NCBI GenBank assembly: GCA_016702545.1
Contig: JADJDT010000014.1
Coordinates: 129,589 to 193,588 of the forward strand
DNA: 64,000 nt
DNA from: Pseudomonadota bacterium
Lineage (GTDB): Bacteria; Myxococcota_A; Polyangia; GCA-2747355
Direction of reading: 5' to 3'
The translations under genes were made by a program, and so were the position numbers. The notes under the pieces were generated by a model. The model had not been told where the DNA came from and did no database searches. It saw nothing but the letters and a program-made list of their open reading frames with translations. The first letter of the stretch is position 1. Each line of letters opens with the position of its first letter. This document shows positions 35,447-43,402 of this stretch, in pieces.

Positions 35447-36253
35447 ATGCGGAGCGGATCACGCGTGCTGCCCACAAGCCGATCGCTGCGGAGCTCGTTG
35501 CCGCCGCGCCTTCGCGCGCTCGTCGGCGTGCTGGGTGTGCTCGCGTCGGCGCTGCTCGCGCTTTCATGCCATCTGGTCGTCCCTTACGCCGCCTCCGAAC
35601 TCGATGCCGCGGTGGCGGGTAGCGGGCGGGATGGCGGGTCGCTGACGGAGGACGGGGGGCTGGAAGGCGCGGATGGCTGGGTGCTCCGCGAGGGCGGGGG
35701 CGATGGGTCGGCCAGCGGCTCGGGCTGCAGCCGGGGCGTGGCCGAGCGCCGCGTGGACGATACGATGGTCGTCTGCCAGGGCGTCGGCAAGCAGAGCAAG
35801 CTCGACGAGTGCCACGCCGCGTCGCTCTGCAATGCGGAGCGCGGTTGGCGACTGTGTCCGCCGCTGGAGTACGCCCAGCGCTTCGCCGCACGACGCCCAC
35901 CCGTGATCGGTGCCTGGCTCAGTGGCTGCCTCTATGATTTTTCGGCGCTGCCCGCCGCGTATCGGCAACCGGGCTCTTGCCCCCACTGCGGGCGCGGCAA
36001 TCTGCCCGACGAGATCCGCGAGATCACGGTCGCGGGCCCGTGCAGCGCGAAGAGCGGGGAGGATGACGTAAGTACGCGGGACGATCGCGGCGTCTATCGT
36101 TGGCGCGCGAAGAGCGTCGGTCTCGTCAGCGCCGCGACCTGTGCGGCGGCCTGGGTAAACGGTTTTAGGCCGCAGCAGACGAGCGCCTTCTGGCTGGCGG
36201 CCGCTGCGAGCGACGAGCGCGCGGCCGCATTCTGTTGTTTCAAGACGAAATGA
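35447..36253 (+). CDS. Hypothetical Cys-rich lipoprotein
   Basis: 268 residues from ATG 35447 (MRSGSRVLPTSR). Hydrophobic core and lipobox ALLALSCHLV at about residue 40 predict a lipoprotein. A Gly/Asp/Ser-rich linker (about 50-90) leads to a compact domain with about ten Cys (CSRGVAERRVDDTMVVC, CHAASLCNAERGWRLCPP, CPHCGRGN, FCCF), likely disulphide-bonded. Lipoproteins with an Asp/Gly-rich linker before a Cys-rich domain are frequent in myxobacteria and many have no known role. The motif RGWRLCPPLEY resembles a repeated surface-protein fold, but I cannot name it. Confidence 0.65.
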   Translation: MRSGSRVLPTSRSLRSSLPPRLRALVGVLGVLASALLALSCHLVVPYAASELDAAVAGSGRDGGSLTEDGGLEGADGWVLREGGGDGSASGSGCSRGVAERRVDDTMVVCQGVGKQSKLDECHAASLCNAERGWRLCPPLEYAQRFAARRPPVIGAWLSGCLYDFSALPAAYRQPGSCPHCGRGNLPDEIREITVAGPCSAKSGEDDVSTRDDRGVYRWRAKSVGLVSAATCAAAWVNGFRPQQTSAFWLAAAASDERAAAFCCFKTK

Positions 36254-36307
36254 ACCTCGCGCGATCCGTGCCGGCCAGCGGTGCCCGCGCGGGCGGCGCC
36301 GGCGCTC

Positions 36308-37978
36308 TCACGGCGCCAGAGGGGTCAGGCTGTCCCAGAAGTCGCACTCGGAGCGCCTCCAGCCGGTGATCGTCGCGGCGGTCAGATCGAGGCCCAGGAT
36401 CGTGTCGGTCGCTGGATCGAAGCGCGGCCAGGCCGGGGCGTCACCGCCCGGCGCGCCGTCCCGCGCGAAGCGTGTCCAATAGCCGACCATCTGCCGGGAG
36501 AGCGCGTCTTCGGCCGCCGTGAAGGTGCCGTAGGCCTCGGGCCGCTGGAAGAGGAAGAATACCTCGGCCGTGTGGTAGGCCCCTAAGGGCAGTGGGGCAG
36601 GTCTTACGGTCGCGGGGGCATGACTGAAGGCGTAGCCGTAGACCGCGGCGCCGGCGGCGGTCAGCGCGCGCGCCGCGCGCCGCGCGCCGCAGACGAAGGT
36701 CGAGTCGCCCACGATGGCGCTGAGCGCGTCGCGCAGTGTCGTGCCCGTGCCGCCGGGATAGCGCGCGAGCACGGCCGCGGCCGCGGTGGTCCCGACCCGC
36801 GCTTCGACGACCCGCGCATAGTCCTGTGCGCTCGGATTCCAGAGGCCTGCCAGCAAGAGCATCAACGTGCCCTCGTCGGCGTTGCTGCCGACGAGGGCCG
36901 TCAGTCCGTGGAGGTCGGTGGTCTTCACCGCCAGGGCCGGTGGCTGGGGCAGAAAGCTCCCGTCGGCGACAGGCTCCCACTGCCGGCCCGGCGTCACGAC
37001 GGCGCCGAGCTCGCTCGGCAGCGTTTGCGTCACCTGCTCGGCCGGCTTGGCGCGCAGGCAGCCCAGCACGTCGCTGGCGGTGTCGCAGCCCAGGGCCGCC
37101 ACCAGGGCGTTGGCGTAGCCCCGGCTCCGGGCCAGGTCGAAGTCGCCGCCGACAGCCGTGGCCATGCACGGGCCGCTCTGCAGCACGATGCGTTGGAAGA
37201 GCCCGCGGCTCGAGGGAACGAAGGTTTGCAGGCAGACCGCGCTGCCGCCGGCCGATTCGCCGAAGAGCGTCACGCGGGTCGGGTCGCCGCCGAAGGCCGC
37301 GATGTTGTCGCGCACCCAGCGCAGCGCGGCCTGCTGATCGAGCAGCCCCCAGTTGGCGCCGGGTGCGGGCAGGCTGGGGTGCGCGAGGAACCCGAGCTGT
37401 CCGAGCCGGTAGTTGAGCGAAACGACCACGACGCCACCCTGCTCCGAGAGGCGCTGCCCGTCGAGGAAGGGTGCGGCGCTACCGCCCGAGAAGAAGCCCC
37501 CGCCGTGAAGCCACACCATCACGGGTGCGGGGGCGCGGGGGGCCGGATCGGGCGTCCAGACGTTGAGCGTGAGGCAGTCCTCACTGAAGCGCGGGGGCAG
37601 CAGATCGCTGGGGAGGGCAGTCTGTGGGCACGAGGGGCCGAGCTGCGTGGCGTCCCGGGCTTCGGTCCAGGGGGCGGGTGGCTCGGGCGGCGCCCAGCGG
37701 CGTGCGCCGACCGGTGGCGCGGCGAAGGGGATGCCGAGAAACGCGCGACTGGTGCCCCGCAGCGCGCCGCGCACGGCGCCGCTGCCCGTCAGCACCACGG
37801 GCGCGCCCACGCTGCCATCGCGGCGCGCATCGGTCGCGAGGCTCGCATCGCGTTGGGCCGCGGGCTGCGCCGGGTCGGAACAGCCGGAAACCAGCACCCA
37901 CAGCAACAGGTCCAGCGTTAGCGCCCCGGCGGGCGCCGCGCGGTCATGGCATGTTCGAGAGGCCCAAGGCCGAGTCAT
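36308..37978 (-). CDS. Type-B carboxylesterase (lipoprotein)
   Basis: 556 residues from ATG 37978. Lipobox LVSGC at residue 33 and a Gln/Asp/Ala linker predict a membrane-anchored extracytoplasmic enzyme. Carboxylesterase type-B features: EDCLTLNVWTPD, oxyanion-hole VMVWLHGGGF, catalytic nucleophile in LFGESAGG, acid in GSNADEGTL and the His near GYAFSHAPATV or GAYHTAEVFF. It hydrolyses carboxylic esters, perhaps aromatic or lipid esters; the substrate is not evident. Length is normal for the family. It converges with the lipoprotein gene at 35447, 54 bp away. Confidence 0.93.
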   Translation of the reverse strand: MTRPWASRTCHDRAAPAGALTLDLLLWVLVSGCSDPAQPAAQRDASLATDARRDGSVGAPVVLTGSGAVRGALRGTSRAFLGIPFAAPPVGARRWAPPEPPAPWTEARDATQLGPSCPQTALPSDLLPPRFSEDCLTLNVWTPDPAPRAPAPVMVWLHGGGFFSGGSAAPFLDGQRLSEQGGVVVVSLNYRLGQLGFLAHPSLPAPGANWGLLDQQAALRWVRDNIAAFGGDPTRVTLFGESAGGSAVCLQTFVPSSRGLFQRIVLQSGPCMATAVGGDFDLARSRGYANALVAALGCDTASDVLGCLRAKPAEQVTQTLPSELGAVVTPGRQWEPVADGSFLPQPPALAVKTTDLHGLTALVGSNADEGTLMLLLAGLWNPSAQDYARVVEARVGTTAAAAVLARYPGGTGTTLRDALSAIVGDSTFVCGARRAARALTAAGAAVYGYAFSHAPATVRPAPLPLGAYHTAEVFFLFQRPEAYGTFTAAEDALSRQMVGYWTRFARDGAPGGDAPAWPRFDPATDTILGLDLTAATITGWRRSECDFWDSLTPLAP

Positions 37979-38235
37979 ACGCTGTCTACCTCCTCGGCGA
38001 ACGCCCCGCCAGGGCCCGCAAGGCTCACGCCCTGGAGGTGATCGCCGGCGCCGCTGCGCGCCCGAGCATCCTGCGCTCCTGGCGCCAGCGCAAGGCGCCT
38101 GGCGAGCGAAAGCGGCCCCGATCAACGATTCCGTTGATTTTTCTCGCCGAGCACCAGAAAGTACGCGCGCGACTGCATGCGCGCCGTCGCGCGCGGCGAG
38201 GGGTCTCCTTTCGCGCGCGACCGGCGTGGGTGTAA
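37951..38235 (+). CDS. Possible small basic protein (uncertain)
   Basis: A 94-residue frame (MFERPKAESYAVYLLG...) runs plus-strand from within the first codons of the carboxylesterase through the 361-bp gap before the next lipoprotein gene. For the first 50 codons almost every third position is G or C, as in real genes here, and the protein is Arg-rich and basic. There is no good ribosome binding site and no family match that I recognise. It could be a small gene or a chance open frame. Confidence 0.25.
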   Translation: MFERPKAESYAVYLLGERPARARKAHALEVIAGAAARPSILRSWRQRKAPGERKRPRSTIPLIFLAEHQKVRARLHARRRARRGVSFRARPAWV

Positions 38236-38339
38236 CGGACGTGTGCATGACGGACACAACGGACGGGTGCAGGTCGCCGACCGCTGAACGCACGCAACGA
38301 CGGTTGGCTGAAGGTTGGCTGTAACGGGCAGGGAGAGCC

Positions 38340-39416
38340 ATGAGCAAACGCGAATCGACACCGGCCTGCATCCCGCAGGTCACGCGCCTCACGCAGGTCG
38401 TGTTCGACCCGACACGGTCGGCGCGCCTCACGCGGGTCGCGCCGGGCAGGCTGGGGGGCGCGCTCGTCCTCGGTGCGCTGGTCGCGGCGACGGTGGCTTG
38501 CAGCGGTCGCGAGTGCACGAGCGGCACGGTGGCGGTGGGCGACGAGTGCCGACCCGCGCAGGCGCAGGTCCAGTGTGGGCCCGGCTTCAAGGTCGTGGGG
38601 CTCGAGTGTCGCCCCGACGACGACTGGGTCAAGCACTACTGCGACGAGACGACGACCGAGTTCAAGGACGGCAAATGCGTCGGCACGGGCGGCGTGCCCT
38701 CGGTCTGCCCGAATCGCTGTCCGGCCGCCTCCGGCAACACGATCTGCGTGGCAGGCCGCGCCTTCGAGTTCACGAGCTTGTTGACCAAGGGCGAGGCGGG
38801 TGCCACCGCCGTCAAGCCTGACAGCGAGGTCGAGGTGGTGCTCTACGACCCCTTCGCCTTCGTCGCCGATCCGAATGGACCCCCGCTCGCGACCGCGCAG
38901 ATCGAGGACGCCAACGGCTGCTTTACCGTTCCGCAGGTGCAGCTGCCTGCTGTGCTGCCCTTCTTCGCTGGTGGATTGCGGCCCAAGGCGGCGGCCACCG
39001 CGACACCGCTGGTGCTGGCCGCGATGGCCATCTTCGCCGAGGCCAACAAGAATGTGACCGCGGCCCAGGTGCTCGCCGTGAGCAAGGCGACGACGGATGC
39101 CTGGGGCGTCGCCGATCTGCTCTCCGCCGGGTCGCTGGCCCTGTGGTATCGCTCGACCGCCAGCGGCGCGGGCATCGCCGGGGTCGTGCCGAACAACGGC
39201 GGTGCGGCGCTGCCCGCCGTCCGCTATCTCAAGGCCGATGGCAGCGGTGTCGATGCGGCCGCGACTGCGACGACGCCGGCGGGCATCGCGATCGCAACAC
39301 CGGCGGTGCTCGGCTCGTACGGCGGCTCCAAGGCAGGCTGCGCCTTCACCGCCCGGTCCGCTGCCAGCTCGGCGCCGGCGTTGTTTTTCATGCCCATTGA
39401 TGGCGAGGGCTGCTGA
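38340..39416 (+). CDS. Hypothetical lipoprotein with Cys-rich N-terminal region
   Basis: 358 residues from ATG 38340, with GGGAGAG just upstream. Lipobox VAATVACSG at about residue 55 follows an unusually long N-region containing imperfect direct repeats (VTRLTQVVFDP / ARLTRVAPG). Residues 57-140 have ten or more Cys in an EGF-like or growth-factor-receptor-like rhythm (CTSGTVAVGDECRPAQAQVQC ...). The rest is Ala/Val-rich beta, perhaps a carboxypeptidase-regulatory-like or Ig-like fold (SEVEVVLYDPFAF...). Position: first of a row of three close genes reaching the barrel gene at 40333. No function can be assigned. Confidence 0.65.
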   Translation: MSKRESTPACIPQVTRLTQVVFDPTRSARLTRVAPGRLGGALVLGALVAATVACSGRECTSGTVAVGDECRPAQAQVQCGPGFKVVGLECRPDDDWVKHYCDETTTEFKDGKCVGTGGVPSVCPNRCPAASGNTICVAGRAFEFTSLLTKGEAGATAVKPDSEVEVVLYDPFAFVADPNGPPLATAQIEDANGCFTVPQVQLPAVLPFFAGGLRPKAAATATPLVLAAMAIFAEANKNVTAAQVLAVSKATTDAWGVADLLSAGSLALWYRSTASGAGIAGVVPNNGGAALPAVRYLKADGSGVDAAATATTPAGIAIATPAVLGSYGGSKAGCAFTARSAASSAPALFFMPIDGEGC

Positions 39417-39437
39417 GGCGGGCGGAGGTTGAGAGGC

Positions 39438-40286
39438 ATGCGACGATTGCTGCTGCTCTGCTTGCTCACGGCCGCGCCGGGGGCGGGCGGCTGTATCGAG
39501 CCGTTCAACGGCACCTATGTCCACATGGACCTCGTCGGCATCCGCTCGCCCTGCGAGATGATGCTGATCCTGGCGCTGACGCCGCCCGAGGACTGGCGCG
39601 GGATCTGCCCCGTCGACGGGGCTCCCGGCGTTGCTCCCGGCGATGGGCGACTGGTGCACCACTACGAGCTCTGGGGCACCATCGCGCGGACCTCGGTCGT
39701 TCAGTTGACGAGCTTCACCGTGCAGCCGGCGGCGTTCTTCGACGAGCAGCTCGAGCTCGAGCGGCAGGGGGCGCGCCTCCCCGACGGCCAGCCCTTTCGC
39801 CTGGCGGGGCCCAGCACCTTCGACGCCTTGCCGGAGAGCGAGCAGGCGGTGGTGAAGCAGCGCATGCAGCAGGCCGCCGCCGTCAACGCGATCAGCAGCT
39901 ACAGCCCCGCGCGCTTCGCCGACGACGGCAAGACGCTGGCGTCGGCGCTCTATGTCGGCAACTACCGTGAGCTCTCGCAGCCGCACGCCGGTACCTACTT
40001 CGGGCAGGTGCAGGGGCCGCCGATCGGCGGCGGGGCATCCGTCGTCGGCGGCGCCGTGCTCCGCTTCCCCGTGGCGCTCTACGACCTCGACGGGCTGGCG
40101 CTCACGATCGAGGACGAGCCCGCCGATCGGGCGGCGGCGCGTCCCTCCGGCCTGGTGGTGGTCGCCGGCACCGCCGAGGCTCTTGCGCGCGGCGTACTGA
40201 ACGTGGCCGCAGCCAACGACAAGAAGCCCGAGATCTCGGCGAGCTTCGGGGTCTACGAGCATCTCGACGAGGAGTCGTATTTCTGA
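39438..40286 (+). CDS. Hypothetical lipoprotein
   Basis: 282 residues. I choose ATG 39438 (MRRLLLLCLL) over a TTG nine bases upstream because GGAGG precedes it. Lipobox APGAGGCIEP at residue 18-19. The mature part has a beta-rich pattern starting NGTYVHMDLVGIRSPCEM, a Gly-rich segment PPIGGGASVVGGAVLRFP, and no catalytic motif. It lies 21 bp after the previous lipoprotein gene and 46 bp before the outer-membrane barrel gene, so all three are likely cotranscribed with the signalling operon that follows. Confidence 0.65.
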   Translation: MRRLLLLCLLTAAPGAGGCIEPFNGTYVHMDLVGIRSPCEMMLILALTPPEDWRGICPVDGAPGVAPGDGRLVHHYELWGTIARTSVVQLTSFTVQPAAFFDEQLELERQGARLPDGQPFRLAGPSTFDALPESEQAVVKQRMQQAAAVNAISSYSPARFADDGKTLASALYVGNYRELSQPHAGTYFGQVQGPPIGGGASVVGGAVLRFPVALYDLDGLALTIEDEPADRAAARPSGLVVVAGTAEALARGVLNVAAANDKKPEISASFGVYEHLDEESYF

Positions 40287-40332
40287 TGGGCACCCAACCG
40301 CCGCCGGGCGCGGCTGAGCGGCAGAATCCGTG

Positions 40333-41832
40333 ATGCACCTGCGCGCAACTGCAATTAGGGTAGCGATGCTGGCTGGCGTGCTGTTGAGCGCGAGCTCGGC
40401 GCGCGGTCAATCGCGTGCGTTGGACGCCCACTTCTTTCGCCCGGGACTCTACACCGGGGCCATGCTCGGCGTGGATGTCGCGCAATCGGCGCGGAAGTGG
40501 CGCATCGGCACGCGCGTGCTCGCCAACTTCGAGTCCCAGCCGCTGCACCTGCGCTTCCCGCAGGCCGACTGCCCGCCGGGCGGCTGCCCGCGCGGGGTGC
40601 TGGACTGGGCCATCATCTCGCACCTGCAGGCGCAGATTGGCCTGAACGGCTGGCTCGAGTTGGGGCTCGATCTACCGCTGATGCGCCATGGCCTGGCGGA
40701 CGGCGCCACGGGTGGTCTTGGGCTCTTGCGCGCCAACGACCCGCTGATCAACGTGCCGGCCTCGCGGGTGTCACCGCTCGACGTGCGCATCGGCTTGCGC
40801 GCCCGCCTGTGGCAGAACGACACCCTGGCGGTCGCGGTGGCGCTGCAAGGCAGCGTTCCCTTCGGCGACGAGGAGGTCTTCGCCGGCGAAGGGCAGGCCA
40901 CCGTCGAGCCGCGGCTGCTCGCCACGGCCCGCTCGGACGGCTGGGTCGCGTCGGCCAATCTGGGCTACCACTGGCGTCCGGAGCGCCGCCTGGTCCTGTG
41001 GGACAACCTCGATGATGCCGAGGGTCCGCTGCCCTTGCTCGGGGTTGACGACGAGCTGACCTACGGGGCCTCGCTGTTCTTCTTTCCGCACTGGCGGCTG
41101 GGAATCGGGGTCGAGTGGCTTGGAGCGCTGCCGGTGCCGAGCGCCTCCTACGCGATCGAGACCCGGCGCATCATCTACCCGCCGGAGACCGGCTGCGGCG
41201 AGGGCAGCGCCCCCGGCTTGCCGTGCGAGATCGTCACCCGCCGGCAGGTGGAGGCTCCGGGCTCGATGGTCAGCGAGTTGCTGGGCGCCCTGTCCTGGCG
41301 GCCCACGCGGGCCCTCAAGCTCGTGATCGGCGGCGGCGCAGGGCTGACGGGGGCCGAGCGCCGCACCGACTTCCGTGTGCTGACGGGGCTGAGTTGGATC
41401 TCGGCGAGCAGTCAGGAATACGACCGCGACCGCGACGGCATCCCCGATCAGCAGGACCAGTGTCCGCTCCAGCCCGAGGACCTCGACGGGGTCACCGACG
41501 ACGACGGTTGTCCCGACTTCGACAACGACGGCGACGGTGTCGGCGACGTGCGCGACCGCTGCGAGACCGAAGCGGAAGATATCGACGGCTTCCGCGACGA
41601 CGACGGCTGTCCCGATCTCGACAACGACGGCGATCAGGTCCCGGACCTTGTCGACCGCTGCCCCGATGCGCCGGAAGACCGCGACGGGGTGCTCGACCAG
41701 GACGGATGCCCCGATCTCGACAACGATGACGACGGCGTGCCGGACTTGCGCGACCGCTGTCCAGACGAGGCCGAGTCCAAGAACGGGTTCCAGGACGACG
41801 ACGGATGTCCCGACCTCGCGCCGCAGCCCTGA
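40333..41832 (+). CDS. Outer-membrane beta-barrel with thrombospondin type 3 repeats
   Basis: 499 residues from ATG 40333 (a GTG one codon earlier is possible). A signal peptide ends near SARGQSRA. Residues 30-345 are an OmpA-like barrel region with alternating strands and aromatic girdles. From about residue 355 there are four calcium-binding thrombospondin type 3 repeats of the form DRDRDGIPDQQDQCP, DDDGCPDFDNDGDGVGD, DDDGCPDLDNDGDQVPD and DQDGCPDLDNDDDGVPD, ending with DDDGCPDLAPQP. In most myxobacterial homologues these repeats lead into an OmpA peptidoglycan-binding domain; that domain is absent here. It is the first gene of a tight operon with a SpoIIE phosphatase, which starts 10 bp downstream. 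Confidence 0.85.
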   Translation: MHLRATAIRVAMLAGVLLSASSARGQSRALDAHFFRPGLYTGAMLGVDVAQSARKWRIGTRVLANFESQPLHLRFPQADCPPGGCPRGVLDWAIISHLQAQIGLNGWLELGLDLPLMRHGLADGATGGLGLLRANDPLINVPASRVSPLDVRIGLRARLWQNDTLAVAVALQGSVPFGDEEVFAGEGQATVEPRLLATARSDGWVASANLGYHWRPERRLVLWDNLDDAEGPLPLLGVDDELTYGASLFFFPHWRLGIGVEWLGALPVPSASYAIETRRIIYPPETGCGEGSAPGLPCEIVTRRQVEAPGSMVSELLGALSWRPTRALKLVIGGGAGLTGAERRTDFRVLTGLSWISASSQEYDRDRDGIPDQQDQCPLQPEDLDGVTDDDGCPDFDNDGDGVGDVRDRCETEAEDIDGFRDDDGCPDLDNDGDQVPDLVDRCPDAPEDRDGVLDQDGCPDLDNDDDGVPDLRDRCPDEAESKNGFQDDDGCPDLAPQP

Positions 41833-41842
41833 GGTCATAGAG

Positions 41843-43402
41843 ATGGCTCTTCGCGCCCGCATGGGCATCGCCGGACGGTTGATCATCACCAGCACGTTGC
41901 TGTTGGTGCTGGTGGTCAGTGCGTTCGGCTGGGTCGCCGCCGGCCAGTCGCGGCGGCTGATCGACCATGCAGCGCGTCGTCAGCAGGCACGGCTGGTCGA
42001 GTGGCTGGACCGCGCTGGCCGGGCCCAGGTGCTCTTCCTCGCCGAGACCGCGCGCATCGCGATCGTGCAGAGCGACTACACGACGCTGCAAGAGACGATC
42101 GAGAACGTGGCCCGTCGCGACGATCTGATGCTGCTCGTCACCGTCGTCGATTCGTCGGGTACCGTGCTGGCCGACAGCCAGGCCAGCCAGGTCGGTCGCC
42201 GGGCGGACGCCACGGTCGAGCCGCTGGTCCAGGGGCGAGAGCTGCGAGTCGTCCCCGCCGTGCGGGTCCGCGGCCAGCAGGCGATGATCTTCACCGCACC
42301 GATCGTCCATGCCGGCAGCGTGCTCGGTCACGTGGCGTTCGCATCGAGCCGGGCGCCGCTGCAGGCGGAGATGGAGCGCGCGCAGCAGCTCAAGCAGGTC
42401 GAGCTGAAGGCCACGTTGGCCAAGACCCTGGGCATGGGGCTGCTCTCGGTGCTGGTCGGGGCCGTGCTGACGATCCTGCAGGGCGTGCGGATCAGCCGCC
42501 CGATCCGCGAGGTGGCGCGCAAGGCCGACCAAATCGCGCGAGGCGATCTTCAGGCGCGCGCTTTGGTCAACAGCCAGGACGAGATCGGCCTGATGGCCGA
42601 TCGGTTCAACTTCATGGCCGAGCAGGTCAGCGTGCTGATGAACGAGGCCCTGCACAAGGCCGCGATGGAGAAGGAGCTGGAGTTGGCGAGCGCCGTGCAG
42701 GCCACGCTCGTCCCCAGCTCACCGATGATCAAGCGTCAGGGCATCAGCCTGGCCGGGTACTTCAAGCCCGCGACCCGCTGCGCGGGCGACTGGTGGACCT
42801 ACTACGACCTCTCCCACGGCCGCCTGATGGTGATCATCGGTGACGTGACCGGGCACGGTGCGGCGTCGGCGATGGTGACGGCCGTGGCGAAGGGGACGGC
42901 GTCGACGGTCAACCGCCAGTCCGGTGGGAACCCCGATCTCGCCGAGCTGATGCTCGCGATGAACGCCGCGATTCATGACATCTCACGCGGGCAGTTCGTG
43001 ATGACGTGCTTCGTGACGATCTTCGATCCGCGCACCTATACGCTCGAGTTCGCCAACGCCGGGCATCACTTCCCGATGCTCTACCGCGCGGGCACCGGCG
43101 AGATCGAGGGCCTGGTGTCTCGCGGCAGCCGGCTCGGCGACCTGGCCGAGGCCCACTTCGCCCTCGAGCGCGTCCAGGTCGCGCCCGAGGACGTCCTGGT
43201 CTGGTACACCGACGGCGTCATCGAGTGTCAGAATGCCGCGGGCACCGTCTATGGTGAGCGGCGCTTCCGCGCCGTCATTCGGGAGCACGCCGCGCAACCC
43301 GCCGAGCGGGTTCGCGACGCTACCGTGCAGGAGTCGAGCAGGTTCTGCGGCACGGCCGCGGCGCAGGACGACGTGACGGTCGTCGTGGGGAAATTCAGTT
43401 GA
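41843..43402 (+). CDS. Membrane HAMP-SpoIIE serine phosphatase (RsbU/RsbP-like)
   Basis: 519 residues. One helix at about 10-32, an extracytoplasmic sensor region of about 160 residues (double-CACHE/PAS-like, VTVVDSSGTVLADSQ), a second helix near 197-217, a HAMP domain (ISRPIREVARKADQIARGDL) and a linker helix (EKELELASAVQATLVP). The PP2C-type SpoIIE phosphatase from about 300 to the end has CAGDWWTYYDL, IIGDVTGHGAASAM, VWYTDGVIE and AQDDVTVVV, which supply the metal-binding acidic residues. Such enzymes dephosphorylate STAS-domain anti-sigma antagonists. A STAS-like and a GHKL-type protein are encoded at 55-57 kb. The 3' end overlaps the next gene by 4 bases. Confidence 0.93.
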   Translation: MALRARMGIAGRLIITSTLLLVLVVSAFGWVAAGQSRRLIDHAARRQQARLVEWLDRAGRAQVLFLAETARIAIVQSDYTTLQETIENVARRDDLMLLVTVVDSSGTVLADSQASQVGRRADATVEPLVQGRELRVVPAVRVRGQQAMIFTAPIVHAGSVLGHVAFASSRAPLQAEMERAQQLKQVELKATLAKTLGMGLLSVLVGAVLTILQGVRISRPIREVARKADQIARGDLQARALVNSQDEIGLMADRFNFMAEQVSVLMNEALHKAAMEKELELASAVQATLVPSSPMIKRQGISLAGYFKPATRCAGDWWTYYDLSHGRLMVIIGDVTGHGAASAMVTAVAKGTASTVNRQSGGNPDLAELMLAMNAAIHDISRGQFVMTCFVTIFDPRTYTLEFANAGHHFPMLYRAGTGEIEGLVSRGSRLGDLAEAHFALERVQVAPEDVLVWYTDGVIECQNAAGTVYGERRFRAVIREHAAQPAERVRDATVQESSRFCGTAAAQDDVTVVVGKFS

